From contig NC_135054.1 in assembly GCF_051014685.1 (NCBI RefSeq), positions 5,460,001 to 5,524,000 of the forward strand: a DNA stretch of 64,000 nt, in the 5' to 3' direction. The translations under genes were made by a program, and so were the position numbers. Below are positions 51,131-62,470 of the stretch, one piece after another (the stretch's first letter is position 1; each line of letters starts with the position of its first letter). The DNA is from Ptiloglossa arizonensis. Its lineage: Eukaryota > Arthropoda > Insecta > Hymenoptera > Colletidae. The notes beneath the pieces are model-generated. The model was not told where the DNA came from. It saw only the letters and a list, made by a program, of their open reading frames with translations, and did not search any database.

Positions 51131-51579
51131 TGTTGTGCTTAAAGTGGTAAAGTTAAATAAAAATTATTTGTGATGATTCTTTCTGATGAATACTAATTAT
51201 CTTCATTAGTAAACACAGTATTAAAGTATATGTCTATTAAACATTTTAAATATTTTCATAGTATATATAGATTTGTACAAATGTGTTACATGAAAAAAGT
51301 AATCTGTAAATATATTTTAGAATGTATTTATATGTCACTTATATTTCTACATGCTGTTTGAATAAGTTTTTTTATAAATTAAGTATTTATTTCATTATAT
51401 TTTAGAATAATATAAATTTAAGAGGAAACATTTAAAACAGTATTTATATATTATAAAACTTTATACACAACATAAAGTTATTCATGTAACACAACTCAAT
51501 AGAAAACAGGAATATTTATATAAATAATTATTTTATATTGAATGTTTGATGTGTTTAAAGTAGTTTAAATTATATTGTA
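51131..51579. other. Convergent 3' intergenic region
   Basis: AT-rich space between two converging stop codons. It contains the plus-strand polyadenylation hexamer at 51,156-51,161 and no gene. Confidence 0.7.
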
Positions 51580-52341
51580 CTAGCATTTATTTTGACACTT
51601 AGTATGATAGTATGTTATGCTCCCAGATTCTGGAAAAAAAGGTTTGTAATTAATATAAAACATATAAAAAATACATACTAATCATTCAATAAAATGGATT
51701 ACCGTTATTTAAATGCGATAATGTAACTTCTGCCCATTCATCAGATCCGTCGCAACAGTCACAGAACCCATCATTAACTTTATAAGATGGTATTTTTACT
51801 GAAATTTTATTGGTATTATTAATATTATTAAAAGACAAATAAATATACAATAAAATATAAAAAACTAAATACCTGTACATTGTGAAGAAGAGATTTTACA
51901 ATTAAAAACACCATGGTTACATGCATTGGTACCAGGCTCATCACTACCATCCACAGTACAATCACAATAATTGTCATTAATTTTAAAAAAGTCTATCTCT
52001 GTTTTTGAAGTGAAGCAAACAAATTTTCCACGCGCATTTGGCAGGTATTTTGAAATGTCTTGATCACGCGTTCCACGTAACGATACAATTCGACCATCTT
52101 TATCGCGAAGGTGTTTGGAATGCAACGGTTCATTCCATTTCGAATCCATTTTACCAGTAACAAGATAATTAGATGTTCGTACTGAACCACTAATCAATTT
52201 TCCTACGATTGCTTGGTTAAGTTGTTTGAAATAAAATAACTGATGAACAACAAAAATGATGGCGACTATAAAAACGCAAACTAACATATACTTTAATTTT
52301 TTTCGGAGAAAACGACGTTTCCAAGAAATTTCAGTTTTCAT
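51580..52341 (-). CDS. Small membrane-anchored glucosidase-II-beta-like (PRKCSH-like) protein
   Basis: Three exons, 51873-52341, 51703-51798 and 51580-51629, join in phase into 204 codons. The N-terminus is a basic cytoplasmic stub (WKRRFLRKKLK). One hydrophobic segment at about residues 18-32 follows, typical of a type II ER/Golgi membrane protein. The rest is the cysteine-rich N-terminal module of glucosidase II beta (PRKCSH): NYCDCTVDGSDEPGTNAC (124-141) and then VNDGFCDCCDGSDEW (164-178), both LDL-receptor-A-like calcium-binding repeats. It ends at residue 204 with CQNKC, after a last coding exon of only 50 nt. The EF-hand/coiled-coil part and the C-terminal mannose-6-phosphate-receptor-like domain of true glucosidase II beta are absent. 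It is therefore a paralogue, not the ER enzyme subunit itself. It is convergent with the C2orf69-like gene (450 bp between stops). Confidence 0.85.
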
Positions 52342-53057
52342 ATTTGCCGGTTCAGCAGTTACCTAGTGTTGTCTAATAGTTTGAAATAATTTTTCTCTAC
52401 CACGTAGTTTCTCCTTTTGACACTTGTTGGAAGTTATATTTTTGTATTTCAAGCATTTATTACATATATCTCATAATAAGCGAATCACACGAACTAAATC
52501 AAAGGCCACATTACATTTTATTTACAAACACCGTGTAAATACCTACAATTCATACGGTCTGTTTTGAACATAGGCAGAATCGTATCCTGTCATCTGGTAC
52601 CCAAATGAAGTTGGCTATAATTCAGTGATGCTTCCGATTATCGAAACGATAGTTCGAATTCGATGTTGAAAAATTAAATACCTGTATGATCATAGATGTA
52701 GTTTGATTTTCATAATAATAGCATAATCGTTTCACACAAAGTGTTAATGAAAATTCTTGGTCCTGTAATAAAGCAATAGTGTTTTGTCACTATTTAGGCA
52801 ATGGTGTCCTAACCTATGAGTTTTATGTTTCAAATATGTTAAACATTTTAAGTGAATGCGTCACAATTGCAATATATATGGTAATGTATTAAATGGGTCT
52901 AGTTTTAGCTAGCTCTAGCAAGCAGGCAGGTTAAATAAATTTCTTTGTTAAATGTATTTTTTACAATTTCTGTTAAATAAAATTTGTATATTAAATTATA
53001 CATGATACACTTATTAAAGGATTTTGAAAAAAATTGTGAAATATGAAAAAAATCGGA
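52342..53057. other. Upstream region of the PRKCSH-like gene
   Basis: No further gene is seen. The 60 bp directly upstream of the ATG (gccggttcagcagttacc...) are presumably 5' UTR or promoter of the minus-strand gene. Confidence 0.45.
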
Positions 53058-54091
53058 CAGTAGCGTATCTGGGCTCATTTTAAAGTCTCTACTTTCTCAT
53101 ACTTCTTGAAAACACTTTTATATCTGGGTGCAGAACAGGAAAGTAAAACTGGTTCTTTTTTTTTAAATTTTACAAATTTAAACAACTCCACAGGGTTTAA
53201 TAAGGTACCAATTATCAATATGTGGCAAGACACTTTGACGTGAGCCAGTCTCTTGTGCATCGGGCGAAGAAACTCAATTTTTGTAGACGGGAAATTTGGG
53301 GTACAATACATATCACATAATTCAATAGTAGCTTAAATTCACTATGAACTTTGTGATGTTATTCTATTACCGACTGTAAATATGGACACAATCCGTCAAA
53401 AACTTCGAGAATCAAGACAAAATTCAAGAAGTCGTACAAGATTACCAGCAATGACGCATAATCATCATCGACCGTGTTTGATTTATGTAAGAAATTATGT
53501 ATCATGTACCAAAAGGGAGTGCCAACAATACGTCCCGATTATCGATACAATAAACGAAATGTAACCCATGTAAGAACTTACAATGATGGGTTTCTAATAA
53601 TGTGGACCGGAATTTCAATTTTCCGCTGCAAAGATTTGTTTACTTTTACATATAATAGTGCAATTATCAGCACTAAATGTAGAAACCGTAAGGATTCTTA
53701 CTCATATAAGATACTCGCTTCGACCACTCACCAATGAGTCCATCCAAACTACAATCCGATTGAACATGTCTAGGATATTCTAAACTGACAATTGAAAATT
53801 ACGAAAAGACCTCCGTGATGTTGAGTACAGTAGGAGAGACAGAGAGGATTTAAATACACATTACACAGATATGCCGTCGGTACATTTTTCATATTTCTAC
53901 CTTCAAATTCATTATAGTACGAATTACGAAAAAATGTATTAAACCTCATAGAGTCGTTTAGAATTGAAACATTTTCGGGGAAAAAAACCATCTTAACTTT
54001 CCTTGCTGTATTCGGGAATAGAAGCGTTTTCGAGATAAGAAAGTTGAGACCTTTTTTGTTTAAAGAGCTATCTCAAGATCTTTTTTCACTG
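53058..54091 (+). mobile_element. Decayed Tc1/mariner element 3 with long inverted ends
   Basis: The two ends match as inverted repeats over roughly 60 bp. The left segment 53,083-53,146, read on the minus strand, and the right segment 53,996-54,056 both give ACTTTCCT...GTTTTC(A/G)AGA...GAGAC. The terminal CAGT is at 53,058 and its complement at about 54,091. The plus-strand transposase is broken but recognisable. A helix-turn-helix with ARHFDVSQSLVHRAKK lies at about 53,225-53,275. A VMVWGGIS-like block (LIMWTGISIF) lies at about 53,592. The hallmark NPIEHV*DILN, with a stop inside, lies at about 53,750-53,785. It is inactive and lies only about 0.4 kb from the CCT7 duplication edge. Confidence 0.82.
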
Positions 54092-54981
54092 TAGATCATT
54101 CTTTATGTTGGAGCATGAAAAACCACTAACCACGAGACTTGTAATTTGTAATTAGTACCTATGTCACGATACCACCACTGCCGAGTGTCACGGCAAATGG
54201 TTTCTTTTTAGTTCGGCAATCGAACGATATAGACGAACGTTATGGAGTGTAACATAGGTTCGTTCTAAAATCGTTATAAAGGTTTCTTTTCAATTCGTTT
54301 CTTTTATATCAATACTTTGTAGAAATTATTCAACATTTCACAATCGCATTTGTATGTACATAATGTGTACATACATAAAATTACAAAACTTAGTATTTTT
54401 TTCATTTTCTAAAAATTCTTATATAATTATTAAAAATAGTAAAACAGAACTATACAACATCTTTTTTATACGATTAAAAAGCTTTTTAATTTTTAACGAG
54501 ATTGGAAATTAAAAAAATAATGTGCATTATTGAAATATTAAATTTATAAGACATAAAAATGTGAAGTATTGTAAAAATATTAGATTAGACAAATAAATTA
54601 TGAATTATTTGAATATGTTTATAATGTGGTAATTAGTACGTTTAATAATAAATTTTTATCATTTCTGCATATTGACATTCATAAAATAAAAATACTATTA
54701 AAATGTAAATGCAAAAATGTATAACGTTTTCTCGAATAATATATACATATAGTATTACATTTCATTGTGTGTAATTTTAATGATAAAACTGTTAAAATTC
54801 TTGTTAGAGATTGCAGAATCGATTTTATAATATATTACAACATAAAAGGAAGTGTGCAAAAATTATATTGGATATTACAGTAATTCATAAACAAATTGTT
54901 GCAATAGATTTCTAGCATGTATTATTAATATTTAGTTTATAGGTTTATCGTTCTTATTTAAGTTAAGAATGTAACTTTTCT
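54092..54981. other. Region downstream of CCT7 copy A
   Basis: AT-rich. From 54,503 on it is the duplicated 3' flank and 3' UTR of CCT7. Before that it is single-copy with no gene. Confidence 0.5.
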
Positions 54982-57900
54982 TTAGACTGGTCTTCCCATG
55001 CCCTGACCCATTGAATATTTTGGATTATTAGATTTAGAAAATTGTATAGTTTCATCCACAGATAAAATAAGGCATGCTGCTTCGGTTGCAGCAGTCAGTG
55101 CATTTATTTTCACAACAGCAGGTTCCCATACATAAGCCGACATATTATCGCCAATACCTTCAGTGTTAATATCAACACCATAGGTGTGCATACCATTGTG
55201 TTGCTTCTGTCGCAATTTATTTAAAATATTTGTTGCATCGAAACCAGCGTTATCACACAATTGCCTAAAATAAATATACCTATGTAATATTTATGTCATA
55301 TGCAACAAAAACCATAAATATGTACAAATAAAAATTAAAGATAAAGGCACGTACCTTGGTATAACTTCGAGTGCTCGTGCTATTGCCCCAATTAAAAGTT
55401 GTTCTTTTCCTGCTATAACACGAGAATGATCTCGCAAGGTTTTGGATAGTTCCATTTCAATAGCTCCTCCACCAGCCACACAGGCATTGGTTTTAAGCAT
55501 ACGTCTGACAACCATGATAGCATCATGCAAAGATCTTTCAGTTTCTTCCAAAAACTGATCAGCTCCTCCACGTAATATAAATGTGCACGTTTTAGCGTTT
55601 ACTCCTTCGTGGAATAAATTAAATCTAAAAACAAGTATCGTAATTTAGTGACTATTATCAATATACTTTAGTTATATATTAATTACTAATGTTCTAATCA
55701 AATACCTTTCGCCACCAATTTGTTTTTCCTCAAACATTTCACATTTGCCAAGATCAGATTCTTTAATACCATGTACTGTTGATAAGATGCAACCACCACA
55801 AGCTTTCATTGTTCTCTTTAAATCTTCCTCTAGCACCCTGCCCGCACAGAACATATCTCGATCTGCGAAATATTGTGTAGCAACATCACCAATAGGTAAC
55901 TTGGACAATACAACCTGTGCACCACTCTTGTGAATTATTTCAAGCTGATTATACAAAATTTGCCATTCAGCATCAACTATCTTTTGATATTCCACAACAT
56001 TATTCACACGTATTTCTGCGTTATGTCTTTCTGCTTTAAGTTCTAATTCTATATTTAATAGAGCAATTTTACAGTTCTTGTATTGTTTAGGTTGCATCTC
56101 AAAGCCAGCATAAGAAAAGGTTTTTTTAAAAGCTACCCCTTCAATTAATTCTGAATCTTCTAGTGCACCACCAGAGACCTGTAAGCAAGATGTTTGATGA
56201 TGTAAAGAAAAAACAACAATTCATTTTTCGATAATTATAAATTTTTTTAAATCAAGTTACCTTTTTAATGCCGATCATGTTGAGCGGCAGCATATCATCA
56301 AGCATCAAAACAGCTTTTACGACTAAACAGCTAAAAAACTCTTTTTGCTGATGAATTAATTTTGAACTCATAGATGTTTCCGCACATTCTTCTAAAAGTT
56401 TTGTTACTTTCCTTTGATCACATTTATCAATCTTTACACTTGTTGAATTTATTTTATCAACCGCTATTTGAAGTGCAAGACGAAGAGCTTTAATCATGAT
56501 ACGTGGATGTACTCCTTCCTCAATGAATGGCTTCATTTGTTTCAAAAATTCTCCAGCTAGTAAAACTACGCTAGTCGTACCATCACCAACCTATAATATA
56601 AGAAACGAAAGTAAATATTTAAGGATATAGTTGGTAATATATGCTAATAATAATAAACTCTTAATCAGTTGTGCTGGCAAACAATCAGCAGCTATGGAAG
56701 AATAAATTGTCCAATCAATTTCGTAATGTACCACTATCCTTGGAAGAATTTCTTTTAAGATTTTGTATTAATTGAACATTTTTGATATTTTTGGAATTTT
56801 TTATTGAATAAGATATAATATATTAATGTATGACGAACTAGAAGAACTTTAACTTTCTGACTCAAATACCAAATTTGGACATAATTGTTCTGACAATACC
56901 TTTGGGTCAATCATTTTTCAATGAAATCCCACTTCACAAATATTTGTTCAAAATATACAATATTTAAGTATCTTATACATTATTAACCAATTTATAGTTA
57001 ACACAATTGTCAATCGTACTACATTCTTACAAGTTATATTCAAATCTAAATATCTCTTCGATTTAAGTACTTATAATCACTAGATCTTAAATTTGCTTCA
57101 AATGTTTATTCGTTTAAAAAATTTAGAAGTATTACTTACTTCTGCATCTTGCGATTTAGCAATATCTACTAAGGTTTTTGCTGCAGGGTGGACAACTTCC
57201 AAAATTCTTAAAATAGTTGCACCATCATTTGAAATAGTAGCTTTTCCATTTTGATCCACAATAAGTTTGTCCATTCCTCGAGGACCTAGAGTAGTCCTCA
57301 CAGCATCTACTACTACTTGACATGCATTTATATTTGATATCAGTTGTTGTTTTCCCTGTGTGACATCTGTGCCTTCTCTGAGTAAAATTATTTGAGGTTG
57401 CTGTAAAAAGATATATTTAAGTAATCTTACATATTTATTATAAATAATAATAATGATGATGATGATAATAGTAACAATGATTTACTCTCATGTATCTTCC
57501 CATTTTTGCTATTTTATATTTAAATATACATGTTACTGTTACAGTTGTGTAATAATTGTAAGTTTCTTGTGAAATTTATTAGACTTTATAAGACAAATGA
57601 ATGCAGAATTAATTTGTATTTCTTTGTTCTGTTACTATGTAAAATGTTGGCTACTAGTAAAATGTCAGTTTATAGTGAATCTAAGGAAATGAATATTTTA
57701 TTATTTAGATTCCTTTTATGTGTACATCATGAGTTAATCCAAAATTAATCTCCATATAAGATTAGGGCGAATATGATGACCATTTTTCCCCATAGTAATT
57801 TATTTTCGGTCTAAAAATATCGACGTATTTCAATATTTCTGTTTACTAATGTAAAAGAAAGTCATTACTTGCTAATACAAAATGCGTTTCCTTCAATAAA

Positions 57901-58258
57901 TGGTGTAGACAGTAGAAATTTATAGTGATTTAGTATGTAAAATACACATTTATATCAATAAATGAAAACTATAGATATTTTGTCTATGTTAAACAGATAA
58001 ATGATATTTATAACTTACCATTTTTATAATTTATTTTACACTTATTCGATGCTTCTTATCACTATGCACGAGCCGGTTATTTTGTTAACCTGTAAATGTT
58101 TCCGAGGTGATTCTGCTAAGATAAAAACATCAAGTATCTAGGTATCTTTTAACTTAATATGGTTAGATATTTCAGAAACGACTGGCCAATAGGAAAGTGG
58201 AATTTAAATTTAATTATGTGTTTAAGTTTTGTAAATTGGTTAATTTAAGTATTTTTCA
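54503..58258. repeat. Tandem duplication unit A (contains CCT7 copy A)
   Basis: The left edge is the match ATTGGAAATTAAAAAAATAA at about 54,505 and 58,264. The right edge is near 58,258, after TTGGTTAATTTAAGTATTT, whose partner ends near 62,470. From 54,823 to 56,693 I see no difference from unit B. Outside this stretch substitutions and indels are frequent: unit B has about 75 extra bp at 58,470-58,545 and about 360 extra bp in intron 2. Confidence 0.9.
54982..58021 (-). CDS. CCT7: T-complex protein 1 subunit eta, copy A
   Basis: CCT7 is one of eight subunits of the cytosolic TRiC/CCT chaperonin, which folds actin, tubulin and WD40 proteins using ATP. Six coding exons: 58019-58021 (ATG only), 57140-57400, 56261-56590, 55706-56178, 55355-55624, 54982-55264; 539 codons (human 543). 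All phases agree. Group II chaperonin motifs: [11 protein letters not shown] (39-49), NDGAT, GDGTT (90-94), [21 protein letters not shown] (373-376), catalytic Asp in SLHDA (D390), AGGGA (406-410), and [10 protein letters not shown] near the C-terminus. FEETQIGGER-type and REGTD signatures identify eta rather than other subunits. The C-terminal tail is short (GMGRPV). The start codon sits alone, followed at once by the donor GTAAGT. The second exon opens with QPQIILL, the expected N-terminus. Confidence 0.96.
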
Positions 58259-61200
58259 AAATAATTGGAAATTAAAAAAATAATGTGTATTATAGAAATA
58301 TTAAATTTATAACATTTAAAAATGTGAAGTATTGTAAAAATATTAGATTAGACAAATAAATTATGAATTATTTGGATATGTTTATAATGTGGTAACTAGT
58401 ACGTTTAATAATAAATTTTTATCATTTCTGCATATTGACATTCATAAATTAAAAATACTGTTAAAATGTTCAAGTAAACAAAATTAATTTAATTTCTTAC
58501 TTAAAACAAAATTGTGCAATAAAATCAATATTTCTGTGGGTCTGTAAATGCAAAAATGTATAACGTTTTCTCGAATAATATATATATATATATAGTATTA
58601 CATTTCATTGTGTGTAATTTTAATGACAATAATGTTGAAATTCTTGTTAGAGATTGCAGAATCGGTTTTATAATATATTACAACATAAAAGGAAGTGTGC
58701 AAAAATTATATTGGATATTACAGTAATTCATAAACAAATTGTTGCAATAGATTTCTAGCATGTATTATTAATATTTAGTTTATAGGTTTATCGTTCTTAT
58801 TTAAGTTAAGAATGTAACTTTTCTTTAGACTGGTCTTCCCATGCCCTGACCCATTGAATATTTTGGATTATTAGATTTAGAAAATTGTATAGTTTCATCC
58901 ACAGATAAAATAAGGCATGCTGCTTCGGTTGCAGCAGTCAGTGCATTTATTTTCACAACAGCAGGTTCCCATACATAAGCCGACATATTATCGCCAATAC
59001 CTTCAGTGTTAATATCAACACCATAGGTGTGCATACCATTGTGTTGCTTCTGTCGCAATTTATTTAAAATATTTGTTGCATCGAAACCAGCGTTATCACA
59101 CAATTGCCTAAAATAAATATACCTATGTAATATTTATGTCATATGCAACAAAAACCATAAATATGTACAAATAAAAATTAAAGATAAAGGCACGTACCTT
59201 GGTATAACTTCGAGTGCTCGTGCTATTGCCCCAATTAAAAGTTGTTCTTTTCCTGCTATAACACGAGAATGATCTCGCAAGGTTTTGGATAGTTCCATTT
59301 CAATAGCTCCTCCACCAGCCACACAGGCATTGGTTTTAAGCATACGTCTGACAACCATGATAGCATCATGCAAAGATCTTTCAGTTTCTTCCAAAAACTG
59401 ATCAGCTCCTCCACGTAATATAAATGTGCACGTTTTAGCGTTTACTCCTTCGTGGAATAAATTAAATCTAAAAACAAGTATCGTAATTTAGTGACTATTA
59501 TCAATATACTTTAGTTATATATTAATTACTAATGTTCTAATCAAATACCTTTCGCCACCAATTTGTTTTTCCTCAAACATTTCACATTTGCCAAGATCAG
59601 ATTCTTTAATACCATGTACTGTTGATAAGATGCAACCACCACAAGCTTTCATTGTTCTCTTTAAATCTTCCTCTAGCACCCTGCCCGCACAGAACATATC
59701 TCGATCTGCGAAATATTGTGTAGCAACATCACCAATAGGTAACTTGGACAATACAACCTGTGCACCACTCTTGTGAATTATTTCAAGCTGATTATACAAA
59801 ATTTGCCATTCAGCATCAACTATCTTTTGATATTCCACAACATTATTCACACGTATTTCTGCGTTATGTCTTTCTGCTTTAAGTTCTAATTCTATATTTA
59901 ATAGAGCAATTTTACAGTTCTTGTATTGTTTAGGTTGCATCTCAAAGCCAGCATAAGAAAAGGTTTTTTTAAAAGCTACCCCTTCAATTAATTCTGAATC
60001 TTCTAGTGCACCACCAGAGACCTGTAAGCAAGATGTTTGATGATGTAAAGAAAAAACAACAATTCATTTTTCGATAATTATAAATTTTTTTAAATCAAGT
60101 TACCTTTTTAATGCCGATCATGTTGAGCGGCAGCATATCATCAAGCATCAAAACAGCTTTTACGACTAAACAGCTAAAAAACTCTTTTTGCTGATGAATT
60201 AATTTTGAACTCATAGATGTTTCCGCACATTCTTCTAAAAGTTTTGTTACTTTCCTTTGATCACATTTATCAATCTTTACACTTGTTGAATTTATTTTAT
60301 CAACCGCTATTTGAAGTGCAAGACGAAGAGCTTTAATCATGATACGTGGATGTACTCCTTCCTCAATGAATGGCTTCATTTGTTTCAAAAATTCTCCAGC
60401 TAGTAAAACTACGCTAGTCGTACCATCACCAACCTATAATATAAGAAACGAAAGTAAATATTTAAGGATATAGTTGGTAATATATGCTAATAATAATAAA
60501 CTCTTAATCAGTTGTGCTGGCAAACAATCAGCAGCTGTGGAAGAATAAATTGTCCAATCAATTTCGTAATGTACCACGATTCTTGAAAGAATTTCTTTTA
60601 AGATTTTGTATTAATTGAACATTTTTGATATTTTTGGAATTCTTTATTGAATATGATATAATATATCAAAGTATGACGAACTGGAAGAACTTTAACTTTC
60701 TGACTCAAATACCAAATTTGGACATAATTGTTCTGACAATACCTTTGGGTCAATACATTTTTCAATGAAATCCCACTTCACAAATATTTGTTCAAAATAT
60801 ACAATATTTAAGTATCTTATACATTATTAACCAATTTATAGTTAACACAATTGTCAATCGTACCACATTCTTACAAGTTATATTCAAATCGAAGTATCTC
60901 TTCGATTTAAGTACTTATAACCACTCGATCTTGAATTTGCTTCAAATGTTTATTTGTTTAAAAAATGGTAAATAGTAGAATAATATTTATTTAGTAACAG
61001 CTAAATACGTAGCAGTATGTGTTAATGAAAATGATATAGCATTGTTTATATTGTTTCCAAACTGGACATAGGAAGGCTACCACTTACATAGCATATCCTT
61101 ACAGTGCCAATAATTATTAACAAAATAGTTTATTATTCAAATTTACATACTATTTCGGAACTATAAAAACAATGCAATAAAATGTATGAACTTCATTGAG

Positions 61201-62470
61201 GCAACTATATACCTTTAAAATGTTACCAGTCTACAAGTTCTTAATTGTAATGTTCTCTGCAAGTATATTGGTACCTTCTTATCTGTTGAATCACCAATTT
61301 ATTTGATTACAGAGATAATGTAATATTTACGTAATATTACTTACTTCTGCATCTTGCGATTTAGCAATATCTACTAAGGTTTTTGCTGCAGGGTGGACAA
61401 CTTCCAAAATTCTTAAAATAGTTGCACCATCATTTGAAATAGTAGCTTTTCCATTTTGATCCACAATAAGTTTGTCCATTCCTCGAGGACCTAGAGTAGT
61501 CCTCACAGCATCTACTACTATTTGACATGCATTTATATTTGATATCAGTTGTTGTTTTCCCTGTGTGACATCTGTGCCTTCTCTGAGTAAAATTATTTGA
61601 GGTTGCTGTAAAAAGATATATTTAAGTAATCTTACATATTTATTATAAATAATAATAATGATGATGATGATAATAGTAACAATGATTTACTCTCATGTAT
61701 CTTCCCATTTTTGCTATTTTATATTTAAATATACATGTTACTGTTACAGTTGTGTAATAATTGTAAGTTTCTTGTGAAATTTGTTAGATTTTACAAGACA
61801 AATGAATGAAGAATAAACATATATTTCTTTGTTGTTATTAGGTAAAATGTTGGGTGCTGGTAAGATTAGTTTACACTAAATCTAAGGAAATAAATATTCT
61901 ATTATTTAGATTCTTTTCACATGCACATCGTGGGAGTAATCTGAAATTAATCTCCATATAAGGTTAGAGTGAATATGATAACCTTTTTTCTCCATAATAA
62001 TTTATTTTCGGGTTAAAAATATCGACGTATTTCAATATTTCTATTTACTATTATAAATGAAAGTCATTCCTTGTCACTACAAAATGTATTTCCTTCATTA
62101 AATTTGTATAGACAGTAGTGAATTTATAGTAATCTTAGTATGGAAAATACATATTTATATTAATATATGAAAACTATGGATATTTTATCCTAGACAGATC
62201 AATCATGTTTTTAACTTACCATTTTTATAACTTATTTTACGATTATCCGGTTCTTGATTTTACTCACTGTGCACGAGCGCGTTATTTCGCTAACCTCTAA
62301 ATGGTGTTCGAGATGATTCTGCTAGGATACAAACGTCAAGGAGGTATCTTTTATATTTAACGGAAGTAGGTATCTCGAAAATGAGTGACCAATTGAAAAT
62401 TATAATTTAAATTTGTTGCATGTTTATGTTTATAACTTTTTAAATTGGTTAATTTAAATATTTATTTTTA
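58259..62470. repeat. Tandem duplication unit B (contains CCT7 copy B)
   Basis: Head-to-tail second copy, about 4.2 kb. The offset to unit A is 3,843 bp across exons 3-6 and 4,205 bp at exon 2, because intron 2 is longer here. The upstream region (62,223-62,470) aligns with 58,022-58,258 but carries many substitutions. A TGCACGAGC...GTTATTT block (about 62,266-62,288) is conserved in both and may be promoter sequence. Confidence 0.9.
58825..62222 (-). CDS. CCT7: T-complex protein 1 subunit eta, copy B
   Basis: Exons 62220-62222 (ATG only), 61345-61605, 60104-60433, 59549-60021, 59198-59467, 58825-59107; 539 codons. The predicted protein is the same as copy A except V30I in exon 2 (base 61,521 versus 57,316). 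Exons 3-6 and their introns look identical to copy A. Intron 2 is 911 bp here against 549 bp in copy A, with an extra block at about 60,965-61,340 just before exon 2. All splice sites and ATP-site motifs (GDGTT, SLHDA, AGGGA) are intact, so both copies should be functional. Its promoter differs from that of copy A, so expression may differ even though the product does not. Confidence 0.95.

Noticed and set aside
55745..55933. 62-codon plus frame (also 59,588-59,776)
   Set aside because: Antisense shadow of CCT7 exon 4.
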